From Skeletonema tropicum (taxonomy: Eukaryota > Bacillariophyta > Thalassiosirophyceae > Thalassiosirales > Thalassiosiraceae), in NCBI GenBank assembly GCA_037178625.1, contig CM074132.1:2976001-3040000 (forward strand): a stretch of 64,000 nucleotides of DNA, read 5' to 3'. The translations under genes and the position numbers were made by a program. Below, piece by piece: positions 10,216 to 20,315 of the stretch (the stretch's first letter is position 1; each line of letters begins with the position of its first letter). The notes beneath the pieces are model-generated. The model was not told where the DNA came from. It did no database searches and saw only the letters and a program-made list of their open reading frames with translations.

Positions 10216-12111
10216 TTATCTCCTATCTGCTTTCTTCTTCTTAATCCAAGCGACGAAGTTACGAAAGCCATCTCCATAGACCATATGTACAACCCATCCT
10301 GATAGTGCTCCATAATGAGTCTTCTTCAAAGCAATAATAACTGCAGCTGTGACCATGGCAACTGTAGCGTTCTTTTGTAAAATTGCTTTTCCATTGACAG
10401 TTTCACTTCCCTGCTGTTTCGCCGTTTTATCTTTTTCTTTTTGTACACACTCAAACAGCACCTTCACACCTGTGCTTACCAATTCTAAGCCAGCAATAGC
10501 AATCATGATACTCAACACTGCGATCGGCAAAGCATCTAAGAGTGTCAAAGCACTTCCACCCAGAAAGATAGCTAACAAAACCTTTCCTAAACCTAGGAGG
10601 ACTACAGAAGTTCCAGTTCTTGCACCAAAACGATGTTGCCCAGCTAATCCGCCCGCGCCATGACAATTTGGCATAGATCCTAGTGGAATGAGAATGAGAT
10701 TCATCAAGCCAACAGATATTGACACCTCCCTACGCGTAATAACAGCATCTGTGCGATGTTTCTCTTCCAGAACAGGGTCGCGTTTGTCAGGATAAAGTGT
10801 ATGTGCAAGGCAACATACACTAATGACAGAGTTGAGAGTGGTCAGCGGTAGCTGTGGCAGTGCTCCCTGGAGAAATCCATTCCACCAACTCATTGGAGTA
10901 ACATCTTTCATGGCATTAATTACGACTGGAGCACCAAAAAAGTAAAGTGGAAGATCATAGCCAGAATCTGGACCGGCCGTTGCCAAAGTCACAGCGGCAA
11001 AAATGCATCCGATGAGGAATAGGTAGATTCCGACTGGGTGTGGTGTCTTTGGAAATGGGTTAAGACAGCAACATGCCCTTGACCAAACTTGTCGCAGGTA
11101 ATAAGGCGATGCAGTTTGCTGACGAGGTGATCGAGATGGAGCAGAACTCGCAGGTAAATCAAGCGTGTCGTTGTCGTGTGAAGTCGCTGTGTCCAATTGA
11201 TGTGAGGTGCTGAGCACTCTGCCCATTTCTACATTGTCATTCTCCTGAAACGCATCTTCATCACTAGACGTAGCAGAATTCGCACCAGTTGCCACCAGCG
11301 CATCATTTGTTGTGTTTCCTTCCGAATCATTCTTTGCATCTTCTTGTTTCTTCTTGTCCTTTTGACTTCCAACGTCTCGAAGCCAAAACATGCTCAAAAG
11401 CGCACATGCCACTGCCATCCATATGCAATCATAACCACCGCCCCAGGGTAGCTTTTGGATATCTGTCATTCCTTTCGATGCTAGTCGTATTCCTACACCA
11501 ATTTGCAATCCGCACACAACAGTTAAGGGCACAATCCAATTGACGATTTCGATTAGATTGGTCACACCCAATATGAGCACTAAGCCTCCCGTTATAATAC
11601 CTGCCGTTGTAACCGACTGAGCATCTAATCCCACATCTCCAGATCCATTGGTGTCTGTAAGTGCAACTGCTGATATACTCTTCATAGGTTGGACGCACAT
11701 GGGCACATCCCAAGCATATCCCGTGATAATGTTACTTACCCCGGCCCAGAACAGTGCTGGTGCTAATGCAATCTTCCTCTCTCGTGCGAGGGCTACAGTT
11801 AAAGGGATAAATGTGCCTAGATCTCCGAGAGATCCAGATAGCTCGGAAAGAGATATGTTGTTGTAGTGTTCGATAGTTCGTTCTTTGCAGAAGCTGAGCA
11901 AATTGATTGGACTGTACTTGCCGAGTGATGGTGATGATGTGTCATCATTGTCGAATGATGCAGTGAGTGACATTGCGTTTGGCTCATTGGCAGGTATAGA
12001 AGGGTTTGGCAACCCTTCCTCTTCGTTACGTAGCTCATTCATAATATTGTTCTGTGGGTTTAGCAGTAAAGGGGTAGACAAAAATTCGTCTGCGTCTAGA
12101 TGATTGCTCAT
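10216..12111 (-). CDS. MOT1: MOT1-type molybdate transporter
   Basis: 631 residues, a single exon from the ATG at 12111. After about 80 polar residues comes the family core: LSELSGSLGDLGTFIPLTVA, then WDVPMCVQPMKSISAVAL. Both are the diagnostic motifs of MOT1 proteins (sulfate-transporter-like, substrate-binding half-helices). About ten hydrophobic segments follow, including a second half with PNCHGAGGLAGQHRFGARTG, another conserved stretch. A roughly 110-residue acidic, Ser/Asn-rich insert sits in the middle loop (starting near residue 250). The family moves molybdate across the plasma membrane, tonoplast or mitochondrial membrane for molybdenum-cofactor enzymes such as nitrate reductase. 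Which membrane is used here cannot be told from sequence. Confidence 0.9.
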   Translation of the reverse strand: MSNHLDADEFLSTPLLLNPQNNIMNELRNEEEGLPNPSIPANEPNAMSLTASFDNDDTSSPSLGKYSPINLLSFCKERTIEHYNNISLSELSGSLGDLGTFIPLTVALARERKIALAPALFWAGVSNIITGYAWDVPMCVQPMKSISAVALTDTNGSGDVGLDAQSVTTAGIITGGLVLILGVTNLIEIVNWIVPLTVVCGLQIGVGIRLASKGMTDIQKLPWGGGYDCIWMAVACALLSMFWLRDVGSQKDKKKQEDAKNDSEGNTTNDALVATGANSATSSDEDAFQENDNVEMGRVLSTSHQLDTATSHDNDTLDLPASSAPSRSPRQQTASPYYLRQVWSRACCCLNPFPKTPHPVGIYLFLIGCIFAAVTLATAGPDSGYDLPLYFFGAPVVINAMKDVTPMSWWNGFLQGALPQLPLTTLNSVISVCCLAHTLYPDKRDPVLEEKHRTDAVITRREVSISVGLMNLILIPLGSMPNCHGAGGLAGQHRFGARTGTSVVLLGLGKVLLAIFLGGSALTLLDALPIAVLSIMIAIAGLELVSTGVKVLFECVQKEKDKTAKQQGSETVNGKAILQKNATVAMVTAAVIIALKKTHYGALSGWVVHMVYGDGFRNFVAWIKKKKADRR

Positions 12112-12940
12112 GCAATTTTGTTGTCTGAGTGCTCGCCAATGACTCTAGTGAATCACGCAATTAAAGTGTGAGTAAGACCAATCCACCAAGTGTCCTGACT
12201 GTTCCTGTGGATTCATCTCTACGCATGCACTCACTTCCCTACCACATCGTTCATCTTCCTGCACTTCAATTCCTGAATTTGGTGGATGATGGCGGAAGCA
12301 GGAATATGCAGATTTCGGAGTTTAGGAATCACGAAACTGAAACTTGTAATGCAGAACTCCTACTGCAGGATACAGGCCAGGACCGAACGATCAACGATCT
12401 CAACTATCAAGCAAGTGCAAGTAACAATCAGATGCTAGCGAAATTAAGGTCTCTCCCTCTCATTGTAGCTTCATGCAGCTTGGGTATTGGTGTCAAGCTG
12501 TCAAAGCATCATTTTGTTGCGCTCTCAACAAGCAGCAGCCTGCCTGGAGGTAGATATTAAGTGGATCAGCATAGATCAGAACATGCCCATCTTCTGAGCT
12601 CAATGTTGGAAACAATGGTGTCTCTTCATCATTCACCACATCTTTGATGTACCATTCAATTGTTGTTGCATTGTTTCACCTACTTAAAGATCAAGCGGCA
12701 TCAGCTCAGTAATAGGGTATTAAGTTTACCTCAAGTAATTGCTGAATTTTCATTTCGTGATAAAATGCAATCTGCAATCTAAAGGGGCGTATGCTCTATC
12801 AAAAGCCTTGACTCGCAAAAGTCTACAGATCTCTTCTTCAATTTGTATATAATGCTACACACGCTTGTCACCCACACTCCGAAAGCACTTTCATTCGACA
12901 GATAACAAGTATATGTAGCAATAATGTCTCCTCCCCTCAT
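12112..12940. other. Intergenic stretch with no supported gene
   Basis: A 130-codon plus-strand frame at 12168-12560 starts at GTG and has no recognisable domain. I see no repeat or RNA gene here. It holds the upstream region of the MOT1-like gene and the 3' side of the J-domain gene. Confidence 0.4.
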
Positions 12941-13597
12941 TTACCATCGTCTAACAGGACCAAAGTCGCCATTATGACGTCCATACTCAATCCCTCTATA
13001 CACCCAACTCTCCGCCTTGACATTCTGTCTAGTCTGATTTTCAACAATCCTATCGTAATTCACCCTATTTGGATTCTTCTCACGAATCTCTGTCGATGTT
13101 TTGTATTTCACCCTTCGCTCTCGCTTGCCATTGCCACCCATCATGATTACCTCTATCTCTTCCTCATCTTGTCGTGTTTTTAACGTGTCATAGGCTTCAT
13201 TGATACGTTGAAAGTTGGTATTGGCAATCTCTCGTTCCTCGGCTGTCGCGTCGGGACCGACAAGTCGATCCGGGTGATATGTCCTGGCTAATTCTCGATA
13301 GCGTCGCTGGATCAATGAAAAATCTTCGGGGAAGCGATCAAAGCCCAAAACCTCGTATGGGGTGGTTGAACTTGGTAATGGTGGAGGAAGGTTGTTGAAT
13401 GACGATTGTGCGGATTGCCCCGTGGATGAGCCGGTATTACCAGCTGAGAATGCATCGGCACCTCCTAAAAAGAAGGAGGCCATCAGCAGCAATACTTTGG
13501 TTGATGTAGCTGTTGACCTTGAATGTAGCATGGCCGCAGAATTGGTGATATGTAGTTGCAATGAGTTCCTTCCAGCAAGAGCTTTTCTTGTGTTCAT
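12941..13597 (-). CDS. Plastid-type J-domain protein
   Basis: 218 residues from the ATG at 13597; the in-frame ATG at 13531 would give a tighter signal peptide ([20 protein letters not shown]). ADAFSA matches the ASAF cleavage and transit motif of diatom plastid preproteins. A J domain follows: PYEVLGFDR, then [11 protein letters not shown] with HPD, and [12 protein letters not shown]. The C-terminal 60 residues end in [10 protein letters not shown]. It lacks a Gly/Phe region and zinc fingers. Close motif sharing with the gene at 7157-8248 makes the two paralogues. Likely role: co-chaperone of a plastid Hsp70 (inferred). Confidence 0.8.
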   Translation of the reverse strand: MNTRKALAGRNSLQLHITNSAAMLHSRSTATSTKVLLLMASFFLGGADAFSAGNTGSSTGQSAQSSFNNLPPPLPSSTTPYEVLGFDRFPEDFSLIQRRYRELARTYHPDRLVGPDATAEEREIANTNFQRINEAYDTLKTRQDEEEIEVIMMGGNGKRERRVKYKTSTEIREKNPNRVNYDRIVENQTRQNVKAESWVYRGIEYGRHNGDFGPVRRW

Positions 13598-13793
13598 TGC
13601 TTGTTCTCAGCTCAATCAAAATCATGTCGATTTTCGATCAAGTCAACGCACGATGTGTAGAGATAACATAACTCGCAAAGCATGTGCGTGTTTTACGACA
13701 TACGAATAAAATACTAGCGAAGCAAGCAGAAAGAGGAAAGCAATGAAGCATTTATATAACCCTTGTGCAATTTGCACACTTCTATCAACCTAG

Positions 13794-15379
13794 TGCGTAC
13801 AAAACATCATAATCATACTTCACTCTCATCACCTACTTCACCATGTCGGCACAAAATCATGTCTCCTTTTGTCGCTATCAATCCAATCAGCCGCTGCCCT
13901 GACTGCAACTTCTTCTAGAAACGATGTTATCTTCGTTGGTGGCTTAAGCGAAGAAAGCTTGTCCTCCACGAAGCTCTCGAAGGAATTCGATCGGTACGGC
14001 AACGTAGTAGATGTTTCCATAATAGGAGGTGTTGGAAAGCAACAACCCATGCATTTGTGCAATTCGAATCGTCACAGAGTGCACAAGCTGCAATCTTGGA
14101 AGCAGCGCCATCACCACTCTATCGGAAGGTCAAGGCTGCACAGCCCATTGATAGGTCTAAGAGGAAACGAAGCAACACATCAAGACAAAAACGAGAGGCT
14201 GAATTGCAGCACCTCAAAGATGTTTTTTCAACAACAAATCTGATCTTACAGATTAAATCTACACACATACATCGTGTAAAGGAGTTCCTGATGAACATTT
14301 CGAAGCATGAATCGATAGAGTTGGCAAGCCATTCCACTAGTTCAAAGAATGTCTCATTGTTATTTGTTTCAGCGCCCAACCCAATATCTCTGGCAAGTGC
14401 TCTGAGTAAGAGTGAGCATCAGGAAATTATTGCAAGAGCAGTGAATAAATTGTATATTGTACAACCAGGCGCTATAGAAGCAGATTTGAGTGAAGATGAG
14501 GGATGTGATGTTGTCGTGAAAGACTTGATACAAAACAGAATTGCATCTTGTGATGATTTAGAATCGGTTAGGCTGCAAATCTTTCCGCCTTCGTGTCAAA
14601 GAAAAGTTATAGCCGCAGTGGAAGCACTGGATGATAATGAACTCTCGACAAAGCTCAATCCGAGGGATGCAACCGAAACCATATCAATTGTGCAAGTGTA
14701 CAAACAGAAAGGAAAGAACAGCAGCACTTCTACCGATGCATTGGTGATGTGTGGAGTTTCCAAGTCAATTGACTATAGCATTCAGCGTGAATCGCCCAAG
14801 AATGGCCAAGAGGCAATCAGTCGCGCATACTACAAGATCAAAGAAGCAGTGTCGCGATACAAGAGTGACAGAGCAGACTTCTCAATGGAATCATATCGTG
14901 ACTGTGTAGCAATCGATTGTGGATCTGCTCCTGGTGGAGGGACTAAGTACCTCGCGCAAGATGCAAAGATGAAGATTGTTCACAGCGTCGATCCCGGTGA
15001 TCTAGATCCTGCAATTGAACTTGAAAACAATGTCAATCACATGAGAATGAAAATTCAAGAGGCTATACCTCTATTGAAATCACAGATACAACGAGATGAA
15101 GATAAGATCAAAGTGTTTGTGAGCGATGCATGCCTGCACTCTATGTCGGCACAAGCTGACTTTTTACTTGAGGCAAAAGAGCAGGGGATATTAGCAGATG
15201 AAGTATTCTTTGTGCTCACCCTCAAGTGTACGATTGGCCACGGAAAAGCAAATTTCGATGCACAGGTAGATCAGGCTGTGTGCAATCTGAAACAGAAAGC
15301 GAACATCACTGATGTTTCTGTGGTTCACCTCTTTTCTAATCGCATTGGCGAGAGAACAGTTATTGGAAAACTAATATAG
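13794..15379 (+). CDS. RRM plus FtsJ-type RNA methyltransferase, frame broken near the 5' end
   Basis: The long frame 14057-15379 encodes a SAM-binding Rossmann domain: VAIDCGSAPGGGTKYLA (motif I), VHSVDPGD, VFVSDACLH (the Asp of motif IV) and VLTLKCTIG with a Lys in the position of the FtsJ/RlmM catalytic Lys. These are features of 2'-O-ribose RNA methyltransferases. Upstream, two frames together spell an RRM: DVIFVGGLSEES (RNP2-like) in one frame and THAFVQFESSQSA (RNP1-like) in another, with a one-base slip near 14030-14045. The RRM frame has no ATG: the ATGs at 13843 and 13859 lie in the other two frames and soon stop. So there are two frame breaks in 200 bases. This could be sequence error, an undetected intron or decay. 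The RRM would place the enzyme on RNA; the substrate is unknown. Confidence 0.65.
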
Positions 15380-15418
15380 TTACATAGATGTCATCATACG
15401 CTACCCCACTTCTATCCT

Positions 15419-17710
15419 TTACACCCAGACGCTTCCATCTTGATTGAACGAGTAATATTCTTCTGTCGCCCTCGGGAGATTGGGTGCTTCCTTATTTGCA
15501 GCACCTGTTCCGTGATGCGCATGAATGTCCACTTTATGTGTGACATGAACTTCGTGTTTGACTCGCACCTCCACAGGAATTTGAATCCGAGTCGTCGATG
15601 GTGGCTGATTCTCAACACCTGGGCCTCTCCCAGAGATCACAGCAGCTGTCTGAGCTGCTATCTGCTGATAAACTTCAGCAGGTACATCGATTGTTGCGAA
15701 TGATCGAGTCATATTAACAACACTACGTTCATCTCTCACACAAGGGATGGGAATGGCCGAGAGTGCAGCAGATACGGAGGGCCTTTGTTCGCCGACGGTC
15801 TGGGGAGCTTCTACTACTTCCGACAACCGGACGCCACCTGCTCCTAGCCCTCGCGTCATCCAAGAGGGCCTATTGTCGATACCTCGGCCCCTTCCTCTTC
15901 CAGCGACTGGTGCAGAGATAGCTGCAGCTGCTGAGTGCAGCCCTCGAGTCATCCAAGCAGGCCTATTGTCTATTCCTCTCCCCCTCGCTTTGGCATCTGT
16001 AGAAAAACGTTGTACTACCGCTACCGCCGCTGTTGCTGTTCCACTCGGCACTTCTGTCATTACTGCTTCTACTGTTGCTGCATTCTGCAAAGCATCAACG
16101 CCTTCGGACTCGGTCGCGGCCTTTTCGTCTTCTGAAGTATGAACTCTTGGCTTTCGAGTCATATTAACAACACTACGTTCATCTCTCACACAAGGGATGG
16201 GAATGGCCGAGAGTGCAGCAGATACGGAGGGCCTTTGTTCGCCGACGGTCTGGGGAGCTTCTACTACTTCCGACAACCGGTCGCCACCTGCTCCTAGCCC
16301 TCGCGTCATCCAAGAGGGCCTATTGTCGATACCTCGGCCCCTTCCTCTTCCAGCGACTGGTGCAGAGATAGCTGCAGCTGCTGAGTGCAGCCCTCGAGTC
16401 ATCCAAGCAGGCCTATTGTCTATTCCTCTCCCCCTCGCTTTGGCATCTGTAGAAAAACGTTGTACTACCGCTACCGCCGCTGTTGCTGTTCCACTCGGCA
16501 CTTCTGTCATTACTGCTTCTACTGTTGCTGCATTCTGCAAAGCATCAACGCCTTCGGACTCGGTCGCGGCCTTTTCGTCTTCTGAAGTATGAACTCTTGG
16601 CTTTCGAGTCATATTAACAACACTACGTTCATCTCTCACACAAGGGATGGGAATGGCCGAGAGTGCAGCAGATACGGAGGGCCTTTGTTCGCCGACGGTC
16701 TGGGGAGCTTCTACTACTTCCGACAACCGGTCGCCACCTGCTCCTAGCCCTCGCGTCATCCAAGAGGGCCTATTGTCGATACCTCGGCCCCTTCCTCTTC
16801 CAGCGACTGGTGCAGAGATAGCTGCAGCTGCTGAGTGCAGCCCTCGAGTCATCCAAGCAGGCCTATTGTCTATTCCTCTCCCCCTCGCTTTGGCATCTGT
16901 AGAAAAACGTTGTACTACCGCTACCGCCGCTGTTGCTGTTCCACTCGGCACTTCTGTCATTACTGCTTCTCCGCTGGGAGCTGTATCTGGTACTGTTGCT
17001 GCATTCTGCAAAGCATCAACGCCTTCGGACTCGGTCGCAGCTTTTTCGTCTTCTGAAGTATTTAGCATTGGCTTCTTCGTCTTCGTCAAACCCGCTGTAT
17101 CCATGTTGTGGCTTCTTTTCTTGCCACTTTGTACGGCTACTGCTTCGTTTTGGTGTAGCAACCTCTGATCTACTGAAAGCTTGCTGGTCAAACACTCAAT
17201 ACATTTCCCCTCCGCAAGACCTTTTCTAGCTGCTGCCCATTTCTTCCTGTAGAAATGCTCTCGTTCCTTGTGTGTCATACAGTTGGAGCAAGCCCTCGTT
17301 TGTGCCGCTTTTACTTCGTTTTGTTGTAGCAGTAGCAACCTCTGATCTACCGAGAGGTCGCTGGTCAAGCACTCAATACATTTCCCCATCGTGCGACCTT
17401 TTCCAGCTGCTACCCATCTCTGCTTGAAGAAATGTTCTTTTCCCTTGTGGGCCATGCAGTTGGAACAAGCCCTCGTGATTGAGGAACTGCCGTCGGGAGG
17501 ATTCTTCTTCGATCTATCCTTATTTCGCTTCTGTTGACAGTCTCTACATTTTGGAAGACAGTTACCGTTGTTTCTAAACCTCTTCCATTGAACTGTTGTG
17601 TAGTCTTCCTTTTTCTTGGATTTATCGCAGATTGAACAGACTCCCACCGTCGGATTCATGGAGGCAGATGCGCCATTGGAAGTCACTTTCATTGACCTGG
17701 TGAAAGCCAT
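15419..17710 (-). CDS. Triple zinc-binding, RG/WMTRG-repeat protein
   Basis: 763 residues, ATG at 17710. The N-terminus has three related Cys modules, each two CxxC pairs about 25-30 residues apart: Cys 25/28-55/58, 82/85-111/114 and 141/144-170/173 (ACSNCM...KCIECLTS). Their spacing recalls Stc1-like or other treble-clef zinc modules, a tentative comparison. The middle consists of three copies of a 150-residue unit, each with GRGIDNRPAWMTRGL and GRGRGIDNRPSWMTRGL, giving six RG/WMTRG motifs. Such Arg-Gly motifs usually bind RNA or become methylated. The C-terminus is Val/His-rich. The repeats make the protein-length alleles likely to vary. It converges with the methyltransferase gene (39 bases) and is divergent from the zinc-ribbon gene at 18165. 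Confidence 0.75.
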   Translation of the reverse strand: MAFTRSMKVTSNGASASMNPTVGVCSICDKSKKKEDYTTVQWKRFRNNGNCLPKCRDCQQKRNKDRSKKNPPDGSSSITRACSNCMAHKGKEHFFKQRWVAAGKGRTMGKCIECLTSDLSVDQRLLLLQQNEVKAAQTRACSNCMTHKEREHFYRKKWAAARKGLAEGKCIECLTSKLSVDQRLLHQNEAVAVQSGKKRSHNMDTAGLTKTKKPMLNTSEDEKAATESEGVDALQNAATVPDTAPSGEAVMTEVPSGTATAAVAVVQRFSTDAKARGRGIDNRPAWMTRGLHSAAAAISAPVAGRGRGRGIDNRPSWMTRGLGAGGDRLSEVVEAPQTVGEQRPSVSAALSAIPIPCVRDERSVVNMTRKPRVHTSEDEKAATESEGVDALQNAATVEAVMTEVPSGTATAAVAVVQRFSTDAKARGRGIDNRPAWMTRGLHSAAAAISAPVAGRGRGRGIDNRPSWMTRGLGAGGDRLSEVVEAPQTVGEQRPSVSAALSAIPIPCVRDERSVVNMTRKPRVHTSEDEKAATESEGVDALQNAATVEAVMTEVPSGTATAAVAVVQRFSTDAKARGRGIDNRPAWMTRGLHSAAAAISAPVAGRGRGRGIDNRPSWMTRGLGAGGVRLSEVVEAPQTVGEQRPSVSAALSAIPIPCVRDERSVVNMTRSFATIDVPAEVYQQIAAQTAAVISGRGPGVENQPPSTTRIQIPVEVRVKHEVHVTHKVDIHAHHGTGAANKEAPNLPRATEEYYSFNQDGSVWV
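15704..17074. repeat. Three 450-bp direct tandem repeats within a coding exon
   Basis: The block starting TCGAGTCATATTAACAACAC recurs at 15704, 16154 and 16604, a period of exactly 450 bases (150 codons). The second unit differs from the first at very few bases (for example CCGGACGCC against CCGGTCGCC). The third carries an in-frame 21-base insertion near 16970 (7 residues). Near-identity at silent sites shows recent duplication or gene conversion. Confidence 0.95.
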
Positions 17711-18164
17711 TGCAGTTTAGACGTGTTTGGATCGATCTCGTTTCAATGAAGGTTGGGAAAGTGGCTTTGTTTTGCCACCTATAAGTCGAAAGTGAAAGGT
17801 TGTTGAGAGCGAGAGCGACCAAAATCATTTTCGGTGCTTTTGGTGCTTTTTTCGGTGTCAAAAATGGCGGGAAGAAGAACTGCCTGTCAACCGCCCGCCC
17901 CCCAAAACGGGACTTCCGTTGGGATTGCCACCTCGAACCTCGCTTCGGGGCCATTGTGTTGCCACTTGCCACTACGTAACGACTGCCCAAACGAAGAGAG
18001 AGAGATAACGAACTAGCACCGACGCTATTACCAACCGCATTGCTCTTGATTGTCTCGCTTCAATTTTGTGTCTGGAATTGAAGAACTAATATCATTATAT
18101 TGATTGATCGCATATCGTTGCCGAACGCAAGCGCACATATCATTTGATAACTACGTCAACTACC
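17711..18164. promoter_or_regulatory. Shared upstream region of two divergent genes
   Basis: 453 bases between the ATGs of the repeat protein (minus) and the zinc-ribbon protein (plus). No gene is evident. A C-rich stretch (CCGCCCGCCCCCC) lies near 17890. It probably holds both promoters. Confidence 0.4.
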
Positions 18165-19008
18165 ATGTCATCATCTGTGATCGAACCTCCAGAGCTGCCT
18201 GAAATGAACTCTGACCCACAACAGGCATTGCTTGCCCTCGTTCAACAACTCAAGGACGGGCAAGCAGAACAGACTGCTCTAATCCAAAAGCTAAACAAGA
18301 CAGTCCTCACCTCTCGCACTCTTATCAATGAATTGATCACTGCTCAGACTGATATGAAAGAAGAACTGGCAAAGCTACGAACCAGCTCTGTTGGTGGCGA
18401 ATGTCAAGTTTGCAGCAACAAGAGAGATGCAGCCGTTGCTATGTCCGCGGTTACCGCAGCAGGTCAGACGACGGACGAGTTGATTGCAACTCTTATTGAA
18501 GGACGCACGTAAGTTATATCTTTATGGTCGTGTCTGTTACTTGGACTCTTTTCATTCGTGCTAAAAGCTTTCCTTGCTACTGCTTTGCTTGACCAACAGG
18601 AGGAAGAATCAATGGCCTGTCAAGACTAATGCAGTGACTTGTTTCACTAAGGATGCGGATTTGACGAAAATTAGATTCCATCACTCTAATTCTTATCAAC
18701 ATATCCCCATCCGCATTCCCAAGACGGAAAAGAACAAGGATGGCACAAAGCCCTGCAAGCTTTGCTCTGAGGGTAAGATTCGTCGCAAGACTACTTGGAT
18801 GTGTGCAGTTTGTGAGATTCCACTTTGTACCAAGCCACTTGTAGGGGAGGATCCATCGTCGACAACCCATTTTGCTTTGTGGCATTCTGAAAAGGATCTG
18901 CTTCCTACTCACAAAAGGTGCTTTGATGAGTTGAAGAACGGTAGGGAGTCGAGGAAGAAGGCCAAGTTAGAAAATGATGTATCTGTATCTGCTGGGGTGG
19001 ATGTGTAG
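18165..19008 (+). CDS. PiggyBac-type zinc-ribbon protein, copy 1
   Basis: Two exons, 18165-18508 and 18600-19008 (GTAAGT...CAACAG), about 250 residues. The frame extends to 18144 only through a TTG. Residues 15-80 are a predicted coiled coil (ALVQQLKDGQAEQTALIQKL). Then come WPVKTNAVTCFTKDADLTKI, IPIRIPKTEK, and a Cys module: CKLCSEG, RKTTWMCAVCEIPLC and a WH before LLPTHKRC. This pattern resembles the zinc ribbon at the C-terminus of piggyBac transposases (CxxC, RKT/RxTSWMCxxC, xLC, xxH), but no transposase core is present. Two paralogues lie at 40687-41460 and 42160-43427. Role unknown; DNA or protein binding is an inference. Confidence 0.75.
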
Positions 19009-19154
19009 ACTCTCACGGTGTTGAGGTCTAATTTCTTTTCATAATATGTGTAAACTTACTCAAGTCATTGACAGATACTTATGCATATCTTGTCACTGCG
19101 TGCACGATACAGTATTAGCGACGTCAAGACAAAGCTTGAAATCAATGCATCGTT

Positions 19155-20315
19155 CTATGTTTTATTGTAAACCGAACTGTAAAAAGTAACAATCTCGAGC
19201 ACCATCTCATCAAGATACTTTAATCCATTGAAATTGTGGTTTGCTTGATTGATCACATGCAAACTATGATTGGCAATCTCTTCATCAAATCGGAATGCGT
19301 CTTGAACTGTTACAACCTCATCTTCGCGGCCGTGAATAGACAATATTCGGACGCTGCTGTCCTTCCTTAGCTGGACAAGAACTCTTGGTGTGTCAGCAAC
19401 CCTCTCAAATTTGTATGCATCAAGATCTTCCTTGGTGACTTTGAATATTCTCTCATCATCCCACGGAGACTTTAGTTCAAAGAAACCTTTCTCTAGCATT
19501 TCCGCTCGTTGTTCCTCTCCAAATTTGCTTAATGGATCGTGGATCACAGGAACACGGTATCTTCCAGCCAAATTGACAAAGCACTTGCATGTAGTATCCT
19601 TCCCTTCCTCTAATTCCTGCTTTGCAATATGAGATGCGAAGTTGAGGACTGATGCTGACCCTTTGCTATGACCAATAACGCATCCAACTGGACATCCTAA
19701 CGAATTGGTCACAAAGTCAACGACTGTCAGCAAATCTTCATATTCTCTGTCAAAATTGCCCATTGCCCATTCGCCCTTTGAGTGACCATTACCAGTGAAA
19801 TCAAAGCGAAAGATGTGCGCATCAAGGCAAGTCAACAACTCCGAGGAAAGATTTATCAGTAACATTTGGTTTCGCCAACTCATCGCACCATGACAGATGA
19901 TAATCACAGGCTTTGTGATAAAATTCTTATCCAATGGTGAGGATGAAGCCCAATTCTCAAGTTGTTCAAATGAAATCTCCTCTCGAGATACAAGTGAACA
20001 AGCTAGGCAAGTCTCTGGCTCTGGCTTGGTATACACGGTCTGTTTGGTCTTCTCTCTATATTTGTATAATGACATCTTTTTGAATATACGTTTTTGCTTC
20101 GTCTTTCCGCTCTCACCACTTTGTATTTGACGGCTCTCGTCGATCAAAAAGAAGTCTAGCTCATTTTTAGGTTCATTTTTGACATACGATGGAGGGTAAC
20201 CTTTGCACTCCCTTGAGTTAGCAAGGAAGGGATACACAGCGTGCTGGTATGTCTTCTTGGTTTTGCCAGAAGTTGACGATTCACTGGTTACGACATTTTG
20301 ATTGGCGTGAACCAT
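19155..20315 (-). CDS. Alpha/beta hydrolase (esterase/lipase-like)
   Basis: 386 residues from the ATG at 20315 (a GTG just upstream is not used). The C-terminal 260 residues form the hydrolase: IIICHGAMSWRN (oxyanion loop), RFDFTGNGHSKGEW, the nucleophile elbow GHSKGS with the catalytic Ser, then ILSIHGREDEVV with the Asp and INQANHNFNG with the His. The first 120 residues are polar and basic with no recognised domain and no signal peptide. Such cytosolic hydrolases act on esters or acyl groups; the substrate cannot be told. It converges with the zinc-ribbon gene. Confidence 0.8.
   Translation of the reverse strand: MVHANQNVVTSESSTSGKTKKTYQHAVYPFLANSRECKGYPPSYVKNEPKNELDFFLIDESRQIQSGESGKTKQKRIFKKMSLYKYREKTKQTVYTKPEPETCLACSLVSREEISFEQLENWASSSPLDKNFITKPVIIICHGAMSWRNQMLLINLSSELLTCLDAHIFRFDFTGNGHSKGEWAMGNFDREYEDLLTVVDFVTNSLGCPVGCVIGHSKGSASVLNFASHIAKQELEEGKDTTCKCFVNLAGRYRVPVIHDPLSKFGEEQRAEMLEKGFFELKSPWDDERIFKVTKEDLDAYKFERVADTPRVLVQLRKDSSVRILSIHGREDEVVTVQDAFRFDEEIANHSLHVINQANHNFNGLKYLDEMVLEIVTFYSSVYNKT

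Noticed and set aside
12168..12560. 130-codon plus-strand ORF
   Set aside because: Starts at GTG, no recognisable domain, no flanking splice sites that improve it.
15704..17074. CRISPR-like array
   Set aside because: Units are 450 bases, contiguous, without spacers, and coding.
15747..17168. Three repeated antisense ORFs of 131-173 codons
   Set aside because: They are shadows of the 450-bp repeats in the minus-strand gene.
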